Assembly (NCBI GenBank): GCA_027886175.1
Contig: JAJNNQ010000026.1
Location: 14,069,501 to 14,133,500, forward strand
Source: Phylloscopus collybita
Lineage: Eukaryota > Chordata > Aves > Passeriformes > Phylloscopidae
Reading direction: 5' to 3'
Length of the DNA stretch: 64,000 nt
Positions 29,480-42,000 of this stretch are shown in pieces; position 1 is the first letter of the stretch, and the number at the start of each line of letters is the position of its first letter. Below the pieces are notes generated by a model. That model ran no database searches and had not been told where the DNA came from. It saw only the letters and a program-made list of their open reading frames with translations. The position numbers and the translations under genes are program-made.

Positions 29480-32458
29480 TGGGTCTTGGCTGTGTAGAAA
29501 AATGGGCTTACATAGGAACTCGGGAAATAAATTTTGAATTTGAGGTCTCTAGGACCACCTGCCCTGCCTCAGCAGAAGACCTGAATGCTGCCAAATTACA
29601 GGCTACCTTTCTCTTCCTTTAAACATCTGCACTCAAATCTATTTTTTCCCAAGTTTATTAGCCTGCTCATCTCATTTGTGGGTTTTCTCTCCACTGTTCA
29701 GGATGACAGCTGACATCTAGGGATGCTAATTACTCTTCTTTCAAGCCCTCGAAGGCTGTGCAAACCTTTTGGGAGAACATGTCTTTATCTCCAGCACAGA
29801 TTTGGATGAAAATACCAGTTTAGTTTAGAAGCCAGCTTCCCAGAGGTCTTCCTCCCTGCAACAGAAGCAAGGCACTCACCTCCCTAGCTTGCCAACCCAA
29901 GACCCACACAGACCTATAGATACGGGAGATGCCGCAAGCAAGGAGATCCCTTGGACCAGCAAGAGCAGCCAAGGCAAGGAAAGCTGGGGAGCCCCAGTTT
30001 TTACAGGGCTTACCAAAATTCTACCACTGGCTCATTTGTTTCAGCTGTCCTCCTGTCCTGTAAAGCATGAAGCTGGCAGGAAACTAAGCCTGCCCTGTCA
30101 TTCCATGCAGAGAAGTCCTGCTTAGGTCAGGCCTTTAGCACAGCAGAGGCCTCCAGAGAGATTTCTGGCCTGCATGAGAGATATTTTTGGAGGGAAGCAA
30201 TGAACAGATAGGGTTTTCTGAATGAGAGCTTTAGACTTAGAAACCTAAAGCCTGTCTGACATAGATCCTCCTATTGACTCTGACCCTGTATTTTACAGCA
30301 ACAGCTTTGTCCTTCTCATTCTTCCATCCCATTCTCTCTACAGTGTGTTAGAGGAATACCTAATGTTCTTTACCTTTGAGCTCCAAAAAATGTTCTCATC
30401 TTTCCTAATCACACCTGATCATTTTTCATTCTTTGACCTTCTTGCTTTTTAACTTTGTCTACTCTGAAATACCTGGAGCTTCAGCATGTGAGAATGTCTA
30501 CAAAGCTTATGGCAAAACAAACAAGCTGCAGGCTAACACACATATGCATATGCAGAGAGAGACCTTTCCTTGGGGGTTTGCTTCATTTTCTCTCTTCTTT
30601 TTTCCAGATCACTTATTAGAAATTCAGAAATCCCATGAGCCAGTTTCTGAAGACTAGCTGTTCTCCTTGGGTGACATATGGTTGCCCTCCTAAGGACTGT
30701 TTCACTCAAATGTTAGTTCAGGAATGTTTGGTACTAGCATTACAATTCCCATTTTGCCCTCTGGTTGTAATCCGTGCTTTCACCATCTGTTGCAAACTCC
30801 AGCTGTTGCCTTTTAAAGAAACACTTTTGGAACATTATCGTGGCTCTGAAAATCCTCTTCAGTTGCTTCTGTGAGAATTGGATGTCCTTAGTTAACAAAC
30901 AAGTAATGCCCAAGACATACTGCTGCTTTGAACTTCCTCCTGGTCTGTTTAATCAGCTCCTCTAGCTGGAACTAGCTGTGGTTTAGCTTCTGTTGTTTTT
31001 TCCTTTTACTTATTTCACCAGGACAAGCTGTCCCCAAAGGCTGCTGCCACCTCTTGTACTTCTCTCCTCCATCTCATTCTTTGAAATTGAAACAAAAAGA
31101 TGTTGCCTGTGTATGCTTTCTACACTGGAAGATGGGCAGCTCGCAGAGCTTTCAGCCCTGATGGTGATTTCACCTCTACAGCAGCCACTTGTCCCAGTCA
31201 TTGTCTCAGAGACACAGGCTCCCCCAAGGCAATGTGGGCCTCTCCTGCAAACTCCATGCTGTTTTCACTACAGCATCTCCTGCAGACACACAAATAGTAT
31301 GTCTGGCACTGCATTTCCCTATTCTTGTTTCAGGAAAACACAGCCAGCAAGGTCTAAATCAAACAAAATCCAACAGAACGGAGGAGTTTGGGGATTCCTC
31401 AAAGTGAGTCACTATCCCCCCAACACATGGTTTTCAGTACTGGAAGCTGAAAAATGACTGACAGCAGAAGGCAGTCCTCATCAAAGCACAACAATCCGTG
31501 TGAATCTTCCCATTTTGGCAATGAAGTTTCAGATCAGATCCAAAAACAGCAGGGAAATGTTCACACTTAGTGTAATTGTGAAGTTGCAGCATAGATAGTA
31601 CGAAAGAGCCCTCAAATACCTGTTGAGATATTTCAGTATACCTCACTAGGGTAGTTCTGCCACTGCTGATTTTGTGCCCATATTTAACTGAGTCCTTGAA
31701 CAATCTGGGAACTGCAGGTCATTAATTATCACAGCCATCCTTAATGACAGGGCGGGTGAGAACACATTTGGGACGAGGCAAAGGGACGAGGCCAGGGAGC
31801 TGTGCCCGATCCCCAGGAAGCTCCGAACCTGGCTCCAAGCCAGCAACTCACCCTAGGGAGCCCTGCAGGTATTCCTAACAGCATCTCCCTCTCAGCCTTG
31901 CTCCTGGAGGAGGCTTAGCATCAGAAAAGTGGCAGCCTGAGACACTGCTGCTCCTGCTCACTTCAAGTCCTGGGAAGCCTGAACCTTACCACAAAAGTGT
32001 GGACAATCCCCTCTGAACTGGAGCAAATCACTTTTATGTGTAATTTACTGTTGAAATAGAAGGGAAAAAAGTCCAAACGTCATGGTTCTCAAGTCTCCAT
32101 GACACATCCTGAAGATTGTTAACACTAGAAAGATGGTGGGAGAAAAGTGAGGAAATGGTTGTAAAAAGGAAACATTTTCCTTCATTCTTAAACTCTTTTC
32201 AGCTCTTGCAGTCTGAAGGCATTTAAGATATAAAAAGGCATAAGATTATAAAGACCAAGATCACATGTTCTCTGAATGTGACACCCCACCACTGCTGGGA
32301 TTTTTCAGCCAAGGGAATGCACTTCTGTACTCAGTCCTTGTGTGCCTTCATCCCCTGTGATAATCTGAGGTGACTTTGCTGGCCTGTAGGAAAGCTGAGC
32401 AGCACAGTGTTTCGAAAGAGAGAAACGGGTAAAATGCTCAGAGATGGTTTTATGCTAA

Positions 32459-32496
32459 GGATATGTATGTATATGTATGTATATATAGGTATGTAC
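32459..32496. repeat. TATG/TA microsatellite
   Basis: Repeats of TATGTATG alternating with TATATA over about 38 bp. Likely polymorphic in length. Confidence 0.85.
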
Positions 32497-33764
32497 CTGT
32501 TCATTAGTATTACTCCCCTACTGCTTGGATTCATGCAAGGGTTATCAAGGAGTTTCCTGAGCTCTTTGCTTTCTGATCAAAACAAAACTAAGCTTCTGGT
32601 GCCAGCTCGTTACTAAACATGCCTTTAAATACCTACACAACCTTTGCTCTACTCACACTTAATTTTAAGCTGGCTTGACAACTGACAACCTGACTTCTTT
32701 TGATTCTTTTTCCTTCTCTCTTCTAACTTAACTGTCTGTGCTGTAGATTGATGCCAGTGGTCTCTGCCTTTTCACCTCCATTTTCCACCTCTGCTATTTG
32801 TGCAAAATATGTTTTTCAGTTTTCTGGTCAAACTCATATATAATGGGCTCGATGTCTTGCTGTTTGGTTTTTTCCCTTACTGAAATGCGTGTCTTAAAAT
32901 TCATATTTAATTGCAGAAAAATTGTCATTTGTCCAGGAAAAAAAAAGTTAAGCACATCTATCACAAAAGGGAGGAAATCTGAACATGAAATTACTTGATT
33001 TTGCCAACATTTTGTGCGACTCTTTTCCAACACTTCACTGAATGTGTCGTGAACACATCACTGTGGGGTCCTAAAATACAGAGTCCTGTTTGAGCATATT
33101 GTTGCTCACTGTCCTTCATGCTCTAAATAATCCTACATTACCATAAGACTCCCATGGTTTTTCTAAAGCATTTATATGCCTGTGAGAGATTTTTTTGTGT
33201 TTCCACCTTTACCTTTAAAAGGTTTCTTCAAAGAACAGGTCTGCTGCTGCTCCTTTGTTTTCTTCTGCCAGATTGTTGCTGAAAACATATAAGCTCTCAA
33301 CAGGAGCTAGAGCCTGATAGCATTAATCAGTGCCTCCTGCCAAGTTCTTCCCAGTTCAAAACAGCACTTGGGGGATTATTTCTCAGCCTCCATTCATAAT
33401 CAGTGACCTCTGGCTTATTATTTTAACTGTAGTGACAGTTCTGCTAGATCAAGAGACTTCCCCACGTGTCCTCCATTGGATTTGTAGCAGTTACATTTTA
33501 GCATTCCTAAATTCATATTTGGATGCAAGATCTTGCCCCATTGTAAGTCTCATCTTCAAGTGGTTCTGGCCAGTGAATGGGCTTTCTTCTTTTCCCCCTT
33601 CTGCATGCTTTGGTTTCCCTTCTTCTTACAGTCTCAGAGAGAGGCAGGAGGGAAAACTCTGATCCTCAAGGACAAGTGTGAAACAGTAGTGAGAAGTTGC
33701 GGGTTTCAGCCTCCCTCATCATTTCCATCTATCAGGAAACAAAGCCTGGCTCACAGCAGTGCAG

Positions 33765-33915
33765 CGGCGTGGGAGCCACCAGCCTCCCCAGGGCTCTGTG
33801 GTCCCCCCACGACAGCTGAGCCCCGCTGTGCCCGGGCCTGGGCACCTCACCTTCCCAGGAGTGGCCACCCGACCGCATCGAGCAAGGGCTGCCTTTCCTG
33901 TCAGGGACACTGGTG
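33765..33915. other. Small GC-rich block with CpGs
   Basis: About 150 bp with clearly higher GC and several CpG sites (GCGGCGTGG, CACGACAG, CCCGGGCC, CACCCGACCGC) inside AT-rich sequence. Open frames of 80-127 codons cross it on both strands because of composition. I see no promoter or exon signals that fix a function. Confidence 0.5.
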
Positions 33916-34214
33916 ATGCTGAATGTGCAGGGAAAGGCAGGAATGATTCCAGCAGTAAAATGAGCAAGGGGATGCTGTTACTGCCATGCTGTGTTTCTCA
34001 GTAACTTTACTGGGAGCCACGTGTGCACTGAGCTCAGTTTAAAGATGCTCAAAACAACATTATGAGGAGCTTACTGGAAGGTCTGTCTTAAGCCCTTCAG
34101 ACAATTCCGGTTATACCATCTCATTTCTTCTTGCCTGCTTGTCACAGCACTACAATTAATCTCAAAGACACATCTTCAGAGGGAAATGGAAAATATCTTT
34201 TCATTTGCCAGCTG

Positions 34215-34239
34215 AAAAAAAAAAAAAAAAAAAAAAAAA
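34215..34239. repeat. Poly-A run (25 A)
   Basis: An uninterrupted run of A. It could be the tail of a retrocopy on the + strand, but the sequence before it does not resemble a known transcript. Confidence 0.9.
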
Positions 34240-35103
34240 GGTTAAGATTAACGGCTACTGTCAGCTCTGTTAACAATGTCTTTTGTAGATTTGTCCGATC
34301 TTGGTATTATTTTCATGCACAGTGAATTATTAGCTCTTGTCTCTGTTAAAAGCAAAAAAATCCATTTCTTCAGCAATGTGTTAAAACCTGAAAAAGAAAA
34401 ATTGTGCTTCATATTTCCTGACAAGATTCCATTAGGCTGAAAGGAAAAATTTTTCTTCAATTTTACATACCCCCAAAAAATGATGTCTTTAAAGGCTGTG
34501 ATGCCTCTGTTACACAAAGAATATTTTTCCACATCAATACACTTACTCTTGGACCACACATCCATTACTGCCCTTCAAGTCTGTATTTCATCTAATATGG
34601 GAGTGTGTTCTATGGAAGACACATGATGAGTTTCATATCACATCAGAATTAATCAAAATATCACAAAGAATTTTTTTTTCTCAAAATCTTTAAACCTAAT
34701 CAATTCTGAACAGAAATCTGTGATTTATAATGAACAGATAAATCATAGCCATCTGAATGAACAACACAGTATTGTTTCATCATATAAGTTTGCATCCCTC
34801 GGGTTTTACAGCAAAGATAGCTGGAGAAACCCATGACAACTGAAGATAAAAAGGCAAAATCCTTTCCTAATAAAAATTCTTATAACTTTATTAAATTCAA
34901 GCAAGCTACAATGATTTACACTTCTCCAGAGTGTTTTCAGCACACTTTCTTTCATAAATAGAGCAGGGAGAATGGGAGTAGTAAAAGGTAGGATTACAGA
35001 TAAACAAATCAGAGAATGGAGACTTCATGAAGTCGGCTCGGGCACCCTGTTAAGAATGTAATTCAGCTAGCAAGTGTGTGTGCTTTATAGTTCTGTGATG
35101 CAC

Positions 35104-35126
35104 TTTTTTTTTTTTTTTTTTTTTTT
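35104..35126. repeat. Poly-T run (23 T)
   Basis: An uninterrupted T run. No retrocopy is recognisable to its right on the minus strand. Confidence 0.9.
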
Positions 35127-35578
35127 AAAGAGAAAACAAAAAAATTCCACAAATACGCTTTTTAAAAAGATCTTTAGAAATGTAACCTATTAAGTCTGGC
35201 ATAGCCCTTGTGCCAGATGAGCTCCTGTGTGATTGCTGAGAAGTGCCTGATCAAAGGTATGTCGCTAGCAGAGCAGTTCAGTTGCCCACACAGGTCTGGT
35301 GACACTTGAGAGCTCCTGAGAGTTGCCTCAGCCTCCAGGGGCTCTCCCAAAGGGGACAGGTTTCCCAGGCCTTGGGAGGTGTGTGCCAGCCCTGCAGAGA
35401 CAACCTTTGGGCATCTCAAATTGAGCAAACTTCTTACATCAGGACCATAATGGGAACCTTATCTAAGCTCTTGTAAGTGCACTATATGTCCACAGCATGG
35501 ACAGTAAGGCTTTTGAAGGAAGGAAAAAGGACACTTTTGAAGGAAAGTCTTGAGTCACCCAAGAATTAGCCACCCTCC

Positions 35579-35596
35579 AAAAAAAAAAAAAAAAAC
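35579..35596. repeat. Poly-A run (18 A)
   Basis: A simple homopolymer with no associated element recognised. Confidence 0.9.
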
Positions 35597-38149
35597 TTAG
35601 TTATTTTTACCTTCTCTGCCAGAGCAGGGCTTGAAATAGGATGCCCAGTCACATCTCTGACACGAATATCCCTGTTCTGAGGAGATTACTCATAACTTTA
35701 CAATCCAAGTGTTTAAATATGTTTTGGTACTACTATGCTGCCACAAATACAGAATTTATACTCTACTTGTTCACTTGGCTTCAAAAATAGAAACTGTCCA
35801 GCAACTACAAATATGAATACAGTCTTTATCAGGTGGCATTTTGTTATTTTCAAATGTTTTTTCCTCTGAGATGACAATGAATTAAAGTGGGATACTAACT
35901 TATCTCTTTTCAAGGGCAAGGTCTCAGCATCTGAAGCTTTGTAGGGCAAAGCGTCCTGGTTACTGGTGTGAGTATGGACTTCATGGTAGTTTAGGAGTTA
36001 CTTCAAAGATTGGCAGCTTAGTTCAGCTATTCAGATGCTGCCTCTGCTGTCAGTTTATTTCATATGCCCATTTTTCAGTACAAACCATCTATGAATGCTT
36101 TGAAGATCTGAAAACTGAAGTTGCTGTATATTGGCTTCCAAGTGATAACTGGCTCGAGTTTTTGAACTCATGTTTTCTGCATTCACCTGTTGAATAAAGA
36201 AAATGTATTTCACTGGATCAGAAGTAGAGATCTCATCCTACACCTGGTTAAAATTCTTCTATAGTCACTCCACACCTGCTTTGATGTGCCCCAGAGTTCT
36301 ACAAAAGGCATTTGGGCACGAAGCTTTGTCTCTGCAGACCCTCCAGGTGCAATGCTGAGATAGACTGGAAATCTTAGATTGTTTTCAATTCTCTCATACA
36401 AGCATCTAGATTTAAATGCACAAATTTCTTAAATGTTATCTTTTGGACATGCAAATGCGGATTCTGAGTTTAGCCCACACCTAAACTGCTGTGTCTTACA
36501 AGTCTGACACACAAACCCTTGCATGAAAACTCACCTGGGACATGGTACCAGAGCAGACACCTGCCCCACCCCAGGTATAACATGGGTGAAGGCAGCTTCC
36601 CAGGCAGCATGCAGGGTTTGCCAGTGTGGTATATACAACAGTGATCCAAAAGAAGGCTTTCTGACTGTTTTCAAAGAGATTGTTTCAAGAGGAGTCATTA
36701 GTCTATTTATTAGACTGATTTAATGTGCAAAGTACATGTAATCTATACAGAAAAAGAAAACCAGCAAGCTAATTATAAACAATTTTGTCTGTACCTCCTG
36801 TTCCAAATTTCTGTAATGCCTTATCTGATTTAATTTCATTCTAGTATTTTTCTCAGAGAACTGATATCTTTGCTCTAAGTCTTCATTTGCTCTCACTTGT
36901 CATAATTTAGAAGCTAATAATCCTCTTCATGACATCAGACACACTCACTGAAATCCATTATGCCAAGGACAAAGTATGACAGTCTCAGGCGTGGGGAGTA
37001 GGAATAACAAATGAGAGACAGCACCAGATGTAAATTAACTGCTAAAACCAAAGAATTATATTGTAGCCTTCCACAGGAAGACTCTGGGAGGAAGGCAAAC
37101 AGCCCAGCAGGGCTCTCTGTACCCTGGGGATGCTTTCTAAAACCCCTCACCCATCGTTAGCAGCAAAGGAATTGATCAGACCAAAGCTTCTCCTTCACAA
37201 AGGAAATATAGTGGGCTAACAAATGGCAGCTGAAACACGACCTTAAACACAGCCTAGCACTCAGTCTAACCAACCTAGCCTTAGGTTGCTTTCAGTTCTA
37301 AGTAAAAGCATGGCTTTACACCAATTCGTAGTGTTACCTGTTTTCCCGCGCAGCTTGAAACCATGCTCAGTACGTTTTTACACAATTGCATTTCCTTGGA
37401 TAATTTTGTAAGAATAGATAGCGCTGTGTGCTGAGATGGGTGGGAGTGCTAAAACGATTGGGACATTTTGATATCTCCCAGGCTGATTCAGTGGCATGTT
37501 TAATGTGGTTTTGGCAAAAGGAATCCCACCTTTATTGAAAAACCGAATGCTTTTAATAACATTGCATTGTACTACAGTCAAGTGGTGGAAACAAGTTCAG
37601 GGACCACAGTGGCCACAAACATGGCTTTTACTCAAATAAGGGATTCCCCATGCGTGCTTGCATCTGGTACAGAGGAGGAAGGAAAGTAAGCTGCGAGGGT
37701 GCAACACCAGGCTCAAATGTCATTTGTCAAATAGCATTTGTCTTTTCATTGTAGGTTTCTGTTTCCAAATTTCAGGTCAGGAATCACTTCTCCTATGAAA
37801 AAAAAACCAAAAAACCACTGTTGTTTGTGGTTTGGTTGTTTGTTTATTTTCAACATTTAAAGGTGCTGATTGCAACATAAGATCAGAAAGGTTCTTAAGG
37901 TGGTGCCTTGTCTCCAGCAGTGAGTGCAAGTGACTCACACCATCTCGTAATCCTCAGAAAAGCTCTTTTCCATGAGTTTGTCCTGTTCCCCTTGAGTACA
38001 TGCAAACTTTGGACATCCACATCTGTGAGCAGGGTCTCACAGCCCAGGGACACCCTGAGGGTGGAATAACCCCTGGTGTTGTCAGCTGAAACTGTTTCCT
38101 ACTACTTCCTCTGCCAGTGCCCCATTCCTTTACCAGGAGGGTTCTGTTG

Positions 38150-39010
38150 AGCCTCTCTTTCAATGCTTTTCATTAACTTCTGTGCTGGCTCCCTTCCATG
38201 CTATTTCATTGACTCTTTTTCAGACTATTTTGCTCCCTTCCTCTTGTTGTTCCTCATACAGAGGCAGATTCATACTTTTGATCACCCTTGTTGACCTTTT
38301 CTGACACTGTTTCACCATCTCCACACCTTTTTGAGCAAGAAAGACCAGAAGTGCATGCAGAATAGAAGAACTGAGAAATCATGGACATATGAAGTGGCAT
38401 GATGATGATGTCCAGTTTTCTTTCTTTCCTGGCAAGTTGTTAATACTTGCTTTTCCTTAGATTGCATACTGATAACAAGCATCGTTTTCATGGCACTATC
38501 TGTCAAAAGCCCAGAGCTTTTGCTGTTGAGGGAAGCAGTCAACCCATCTTTTTATATATGAAAACAGGATTGGCTTTCTCCCACCTTCATATTTGTCTAC
38601 ATCAAATTTCATCTGTCATTTTATTGCCCACTCAATCTAACAGGCTCCTTCTGCAAGTCTGCATAATCATCTTTGCTGTCCAGAATAAATTATTAACTTC
38701 ATATTCTCAGCAAATCTGGCTCCTCACCCTGCTTTCATGTCCTGTATGAGAGTGTTGAAAATCACAGGTGCCAGTAAGAATTTCTTGCAGGACTCCCCTT
38801 ACAATCTCACTTCACTACAATGAATGCTCCGTTTCCTCCCACCCTTTGGTTTCTTTCTTCTAATAAATTATTTACCCACACATGAACTTTCCCTTTTGCT
38901 CCACAGCTGCTTTGCTTCCTTAAAAGCTTCTGGTGAAGGACCTTGCTGAAAACCTTTTGGACATTACAGTAGACAGCACAGCCAGCTTTTTCTTATTCAA
39001 TTGTTGTTGA
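38150..39010 (-). mobile_element. Ancient CR1-clade LINE fragment, antisense orientation (reverse transcriptase to C-terminal region)
   Basis: The + strand shows, in order, the reverse complement of several blocks of the common amniote CR1/L3-type LINE. These are TCCTCATACAGAGGC, AAATTTCATCTGTCATTTTA with TTGCCCACTC, GAGAGTGTTGAAAATCACAG, CTTCTGGTGAAGGACCTTGC, and GAAAACCTTTTGGACATTAC. On the minus strand the last two encode a decayed QKVFSKVLHQKLL, the counterpart of the RT motif FxKAFDxVxH. Stops and indels occur in all frames. It is the same kind of element as 19495-20335, overlapping it in the RT region, but points the other way. Confidence 0.8.
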
Positions 39011-42000
39011 CATTTTCAAAGAACTGAAGGTCTGAGAAGGTGATGTTCACCTATAAAAGCTATAACAATTATTCTCTAGCAAAAGGGATTGCTGTTATTC
39101 CAGCCAAGAAAATTTCCTTGGTGAAATGACAACGCAGGGAATCTATCACTGAGGAAATGGATGATTTTCCATATGAGTTATTATCCAGAACTCATTTCCA
39201 GAGGAAATCACCCACATCAAGAAGTCAGCAAGATTCCAAAGAAGGTTTGGCCACAATTGAAGTTCTGCTTGTTTTCCACTAGTATAGGAAGGGATATCGA
39301 AACTTATGAATTAGGCATTAAATTATTATCTCTGTATAAAAGATCAGGATGAAGTTTATCATAGGGGGTGATCCCCTTATTTCTGGATACTCCTTCATTT
39401 GAGCCTCATCTGACAAAGAGGAGCACAAAGCTTACAGGGTGTGTTAGCAGGAGAGCTGGCCGCTCCCCGGGCACAGAGCTGCAGGCTATGGAGCCAAAGG
39501 GAGGAATTGCTTCCCGCTAATCACCGCGCTGCAGCACTGCTTGCATTACCCTTTACATGAGGGTAAAGACTGAGGCGAGATTATCTGCAAATGTTTTCAA
39601 CTCCTTATTGATCTTCGTTTTAATGCTGATGCTTGGGTTATAATGTAAGCTAGCTGAGATCTCAAAATCTTCATTTAAATGACAAACTATCCAGTTTTTA
39701 ATGCTCGTAAAATAACTTGCAGTGCTCTAAATCCAGCCTAATGTTTGTGCTTTGCATGTTTTTCACATTAGTTTGCTCTTCCCTTCCTTTCTCTTCCCTT
39801 CCTAGCAATTTGCAGCAGGATGAGATTCTCACAGTGTTCAAGTTGAATCTTGTGTTATTCAGTGTATTACAGTTAGTGCTACAGTATTGTTCAATGATAA
39901 ACATGAGCTGATCAGCACACTGGGAAATATTTTTGAGCTCTGCAGCTGTATCAGTCTCTTGAGGTTTTTAGTTCATTGTTGCTTTACTCCACAGACCATT
40001 TGGTAAAATGTAGAATAGTAAATTGTGTTTCCGCTTCTTATTTTTTCTTGTGTAATGCTTTGTAACCAGTGCAAATAATAACCAAAAAAAGTAAAATATT
40101 AACCCCCTAGGTTCCATCTTGCTTCTTGAAAACTTCTGGAGGTGACTTGAAGTGCATCTATGTGCCTGCAAGACTAAGCAAGCACAGACAGCTCTGAGTT
40201 AGCTTCACGCTAAACCAGGTCCTTCTACTTTACAGCTGTTGGACAGAAATACCGTAGCACAGTAAATTAGCATGCTCAGAGGGCTGTGATTTGAAAATTA
40301 ACTTGGATAAATCTCTGGTACGTATCTGTCCACACATGTTTACTTCAGAAAGTAAAGCTCTGAAGCAGGAAAAAAACAAAGAATAGATCGGCATTTTTTC
40401 TTTATTCCCCTTTGATTTCCATATGCAGCCAATCATCTGTAATCTTACAGATATAATTTTCTGTGTATGTAGTAACTGCAAAAGCAGTGCATGTTTTAGT
40501 AGCATTTATTAATTTTATGTGTGCAATGATACACAGCCTGTTGGCATTATGGCAGACCATTCACATTAGTTAGCAGAATGACCTTCCCAAATTTCCAGCC
40601 TTCAGGAACACAATTCAGTTGCCACTTTCATAAATACTTCTGAACAGCTTCATTTTCAAGAGCAATCCAAATGAAGCTACATTTCAGGCTATATGTCTGC
40701 AATTAGATCTGTTCTGTGTTAGAGTCTGGCTGAATGTGTTTAGCCACAGCATACACTGCAAATTGTAAAGATAATGCCAGAAAAGACTAAAGAAAAAAAT
40801 TTCTCAGTTGCTATAAATAAGTGCAGGCAAACATGTCTGACAACGGATCATGAAAACAGTAATTGAGATCCTCTTTTAAAGTAATTAAGCAACATGGGGA
40901 GTTAACTCAATTGAAAGACAGTATCCTTATTAAGGGAAAACAAGATAAAGGAATATGTTGAAGTGGATGACACTTTCCAGAAAAAATAAGCCAGGAAGTC
41001 CCTAAATTGAATTTCAATTGTTATCCATTTTCTTATCTAAGCCTGTGTATGTGTGCCTGGTATGAGTCTACATATTCTGAACTCCATCCTCCCTTAATGT
41101 ATCCATTTTCCTCCTCACTGGGCTGTCTCAGTAATATATTTGTACAGCTAATAACACAGACAGCAGAGATGCTTCATGGACATGCTGCTCAGTGAGAAGA
41201 GCAGCACCTTCCTGTTTGGGGAAAAGAACTCCCCAAGCCTTGACATACCAGAACTCACTAATTTTCATACCCTGTTCCACTTGTACCTTCCTGCTGATTT
41301 CCACAGCACAGAAATCTGTTTCTGTAGTCAGAGCAGAGATTGTTAATCCAGTAATTGCCTCTTCTCTGGCTGTTTCCCGTGGTCAGTCTGGTCCTGCATA
41401 TGGGCAGAGTCTGGGCAAGCATCTGGAGGTGAGGAGGAGGCAGTGATCTGTGGGAATGCTCCAGGAGCCAGATGCTCTCTGGTGCCACGGAAGCCCCGGG
41501 TGAGTATTTCTGAGGAAGCAGCAGCTGTCCTGATGCCACACCACTCAGACAATGGACTGGCTCCCCAATGCTTGTATCTTTTTACATCTGTACCTGAATG
41601 AATAAGGAAGGCAGAAGCCAATTCATGTGTCAGGAAGCTGGTCACAGATGCTACTTCAGGCTAATGAGCCCGGCTAGCCAGGCGCTTCCTGGCAGTATCA
41701 GGGAAAAACAGATTTTGCCAGAAACAGCCGAGTAGCTCTTGCAAAGGCTTTTCTGCCCAAGCAAACTGGGGAGATGGTGCCAAGTCAGGGCGTGGCACCA
41801 GGAGGAGACAGCTGTTCCCTGGCATTCAGCACCTCTCCCCTCCCTCTCATGGCTCCATACACAGTACCGAGACACCAGCAGCAGCTCTGCCCGGACAGGA
41901 CAACCCCAGAAGAAAACAAGGACAGAGCCTTGGCTTTTTCTTCCCTCCCTCCCTGCCACACATGCTGTGGGACTTGTTCCCCAGCATGTACAGGCCTGGG

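Larger units (their letters stand above)
29480..38149. other. Intergenic region, central part
   Basis: No gene is recognisable. Contents are a TATG microsatellite (32459-32496), a GC-rich, CpG-containing block (33765-33915), homopolymers (34215-34239, 35104-35126, 35579-35596) and a second small GC-rich patch (35265-35410). The 154-codon frame at 30993-31457 shows no domain. The rest is AT-rich sequence in which I see nothing. Confidence 0.65.

Noticed and set aside
30993..31457. 154-codon open frame in the intergenic region
   Set aside because: Overlapping frames are open in the same place on both strands, and no domain or hydrophobic pattern suggests a protein.
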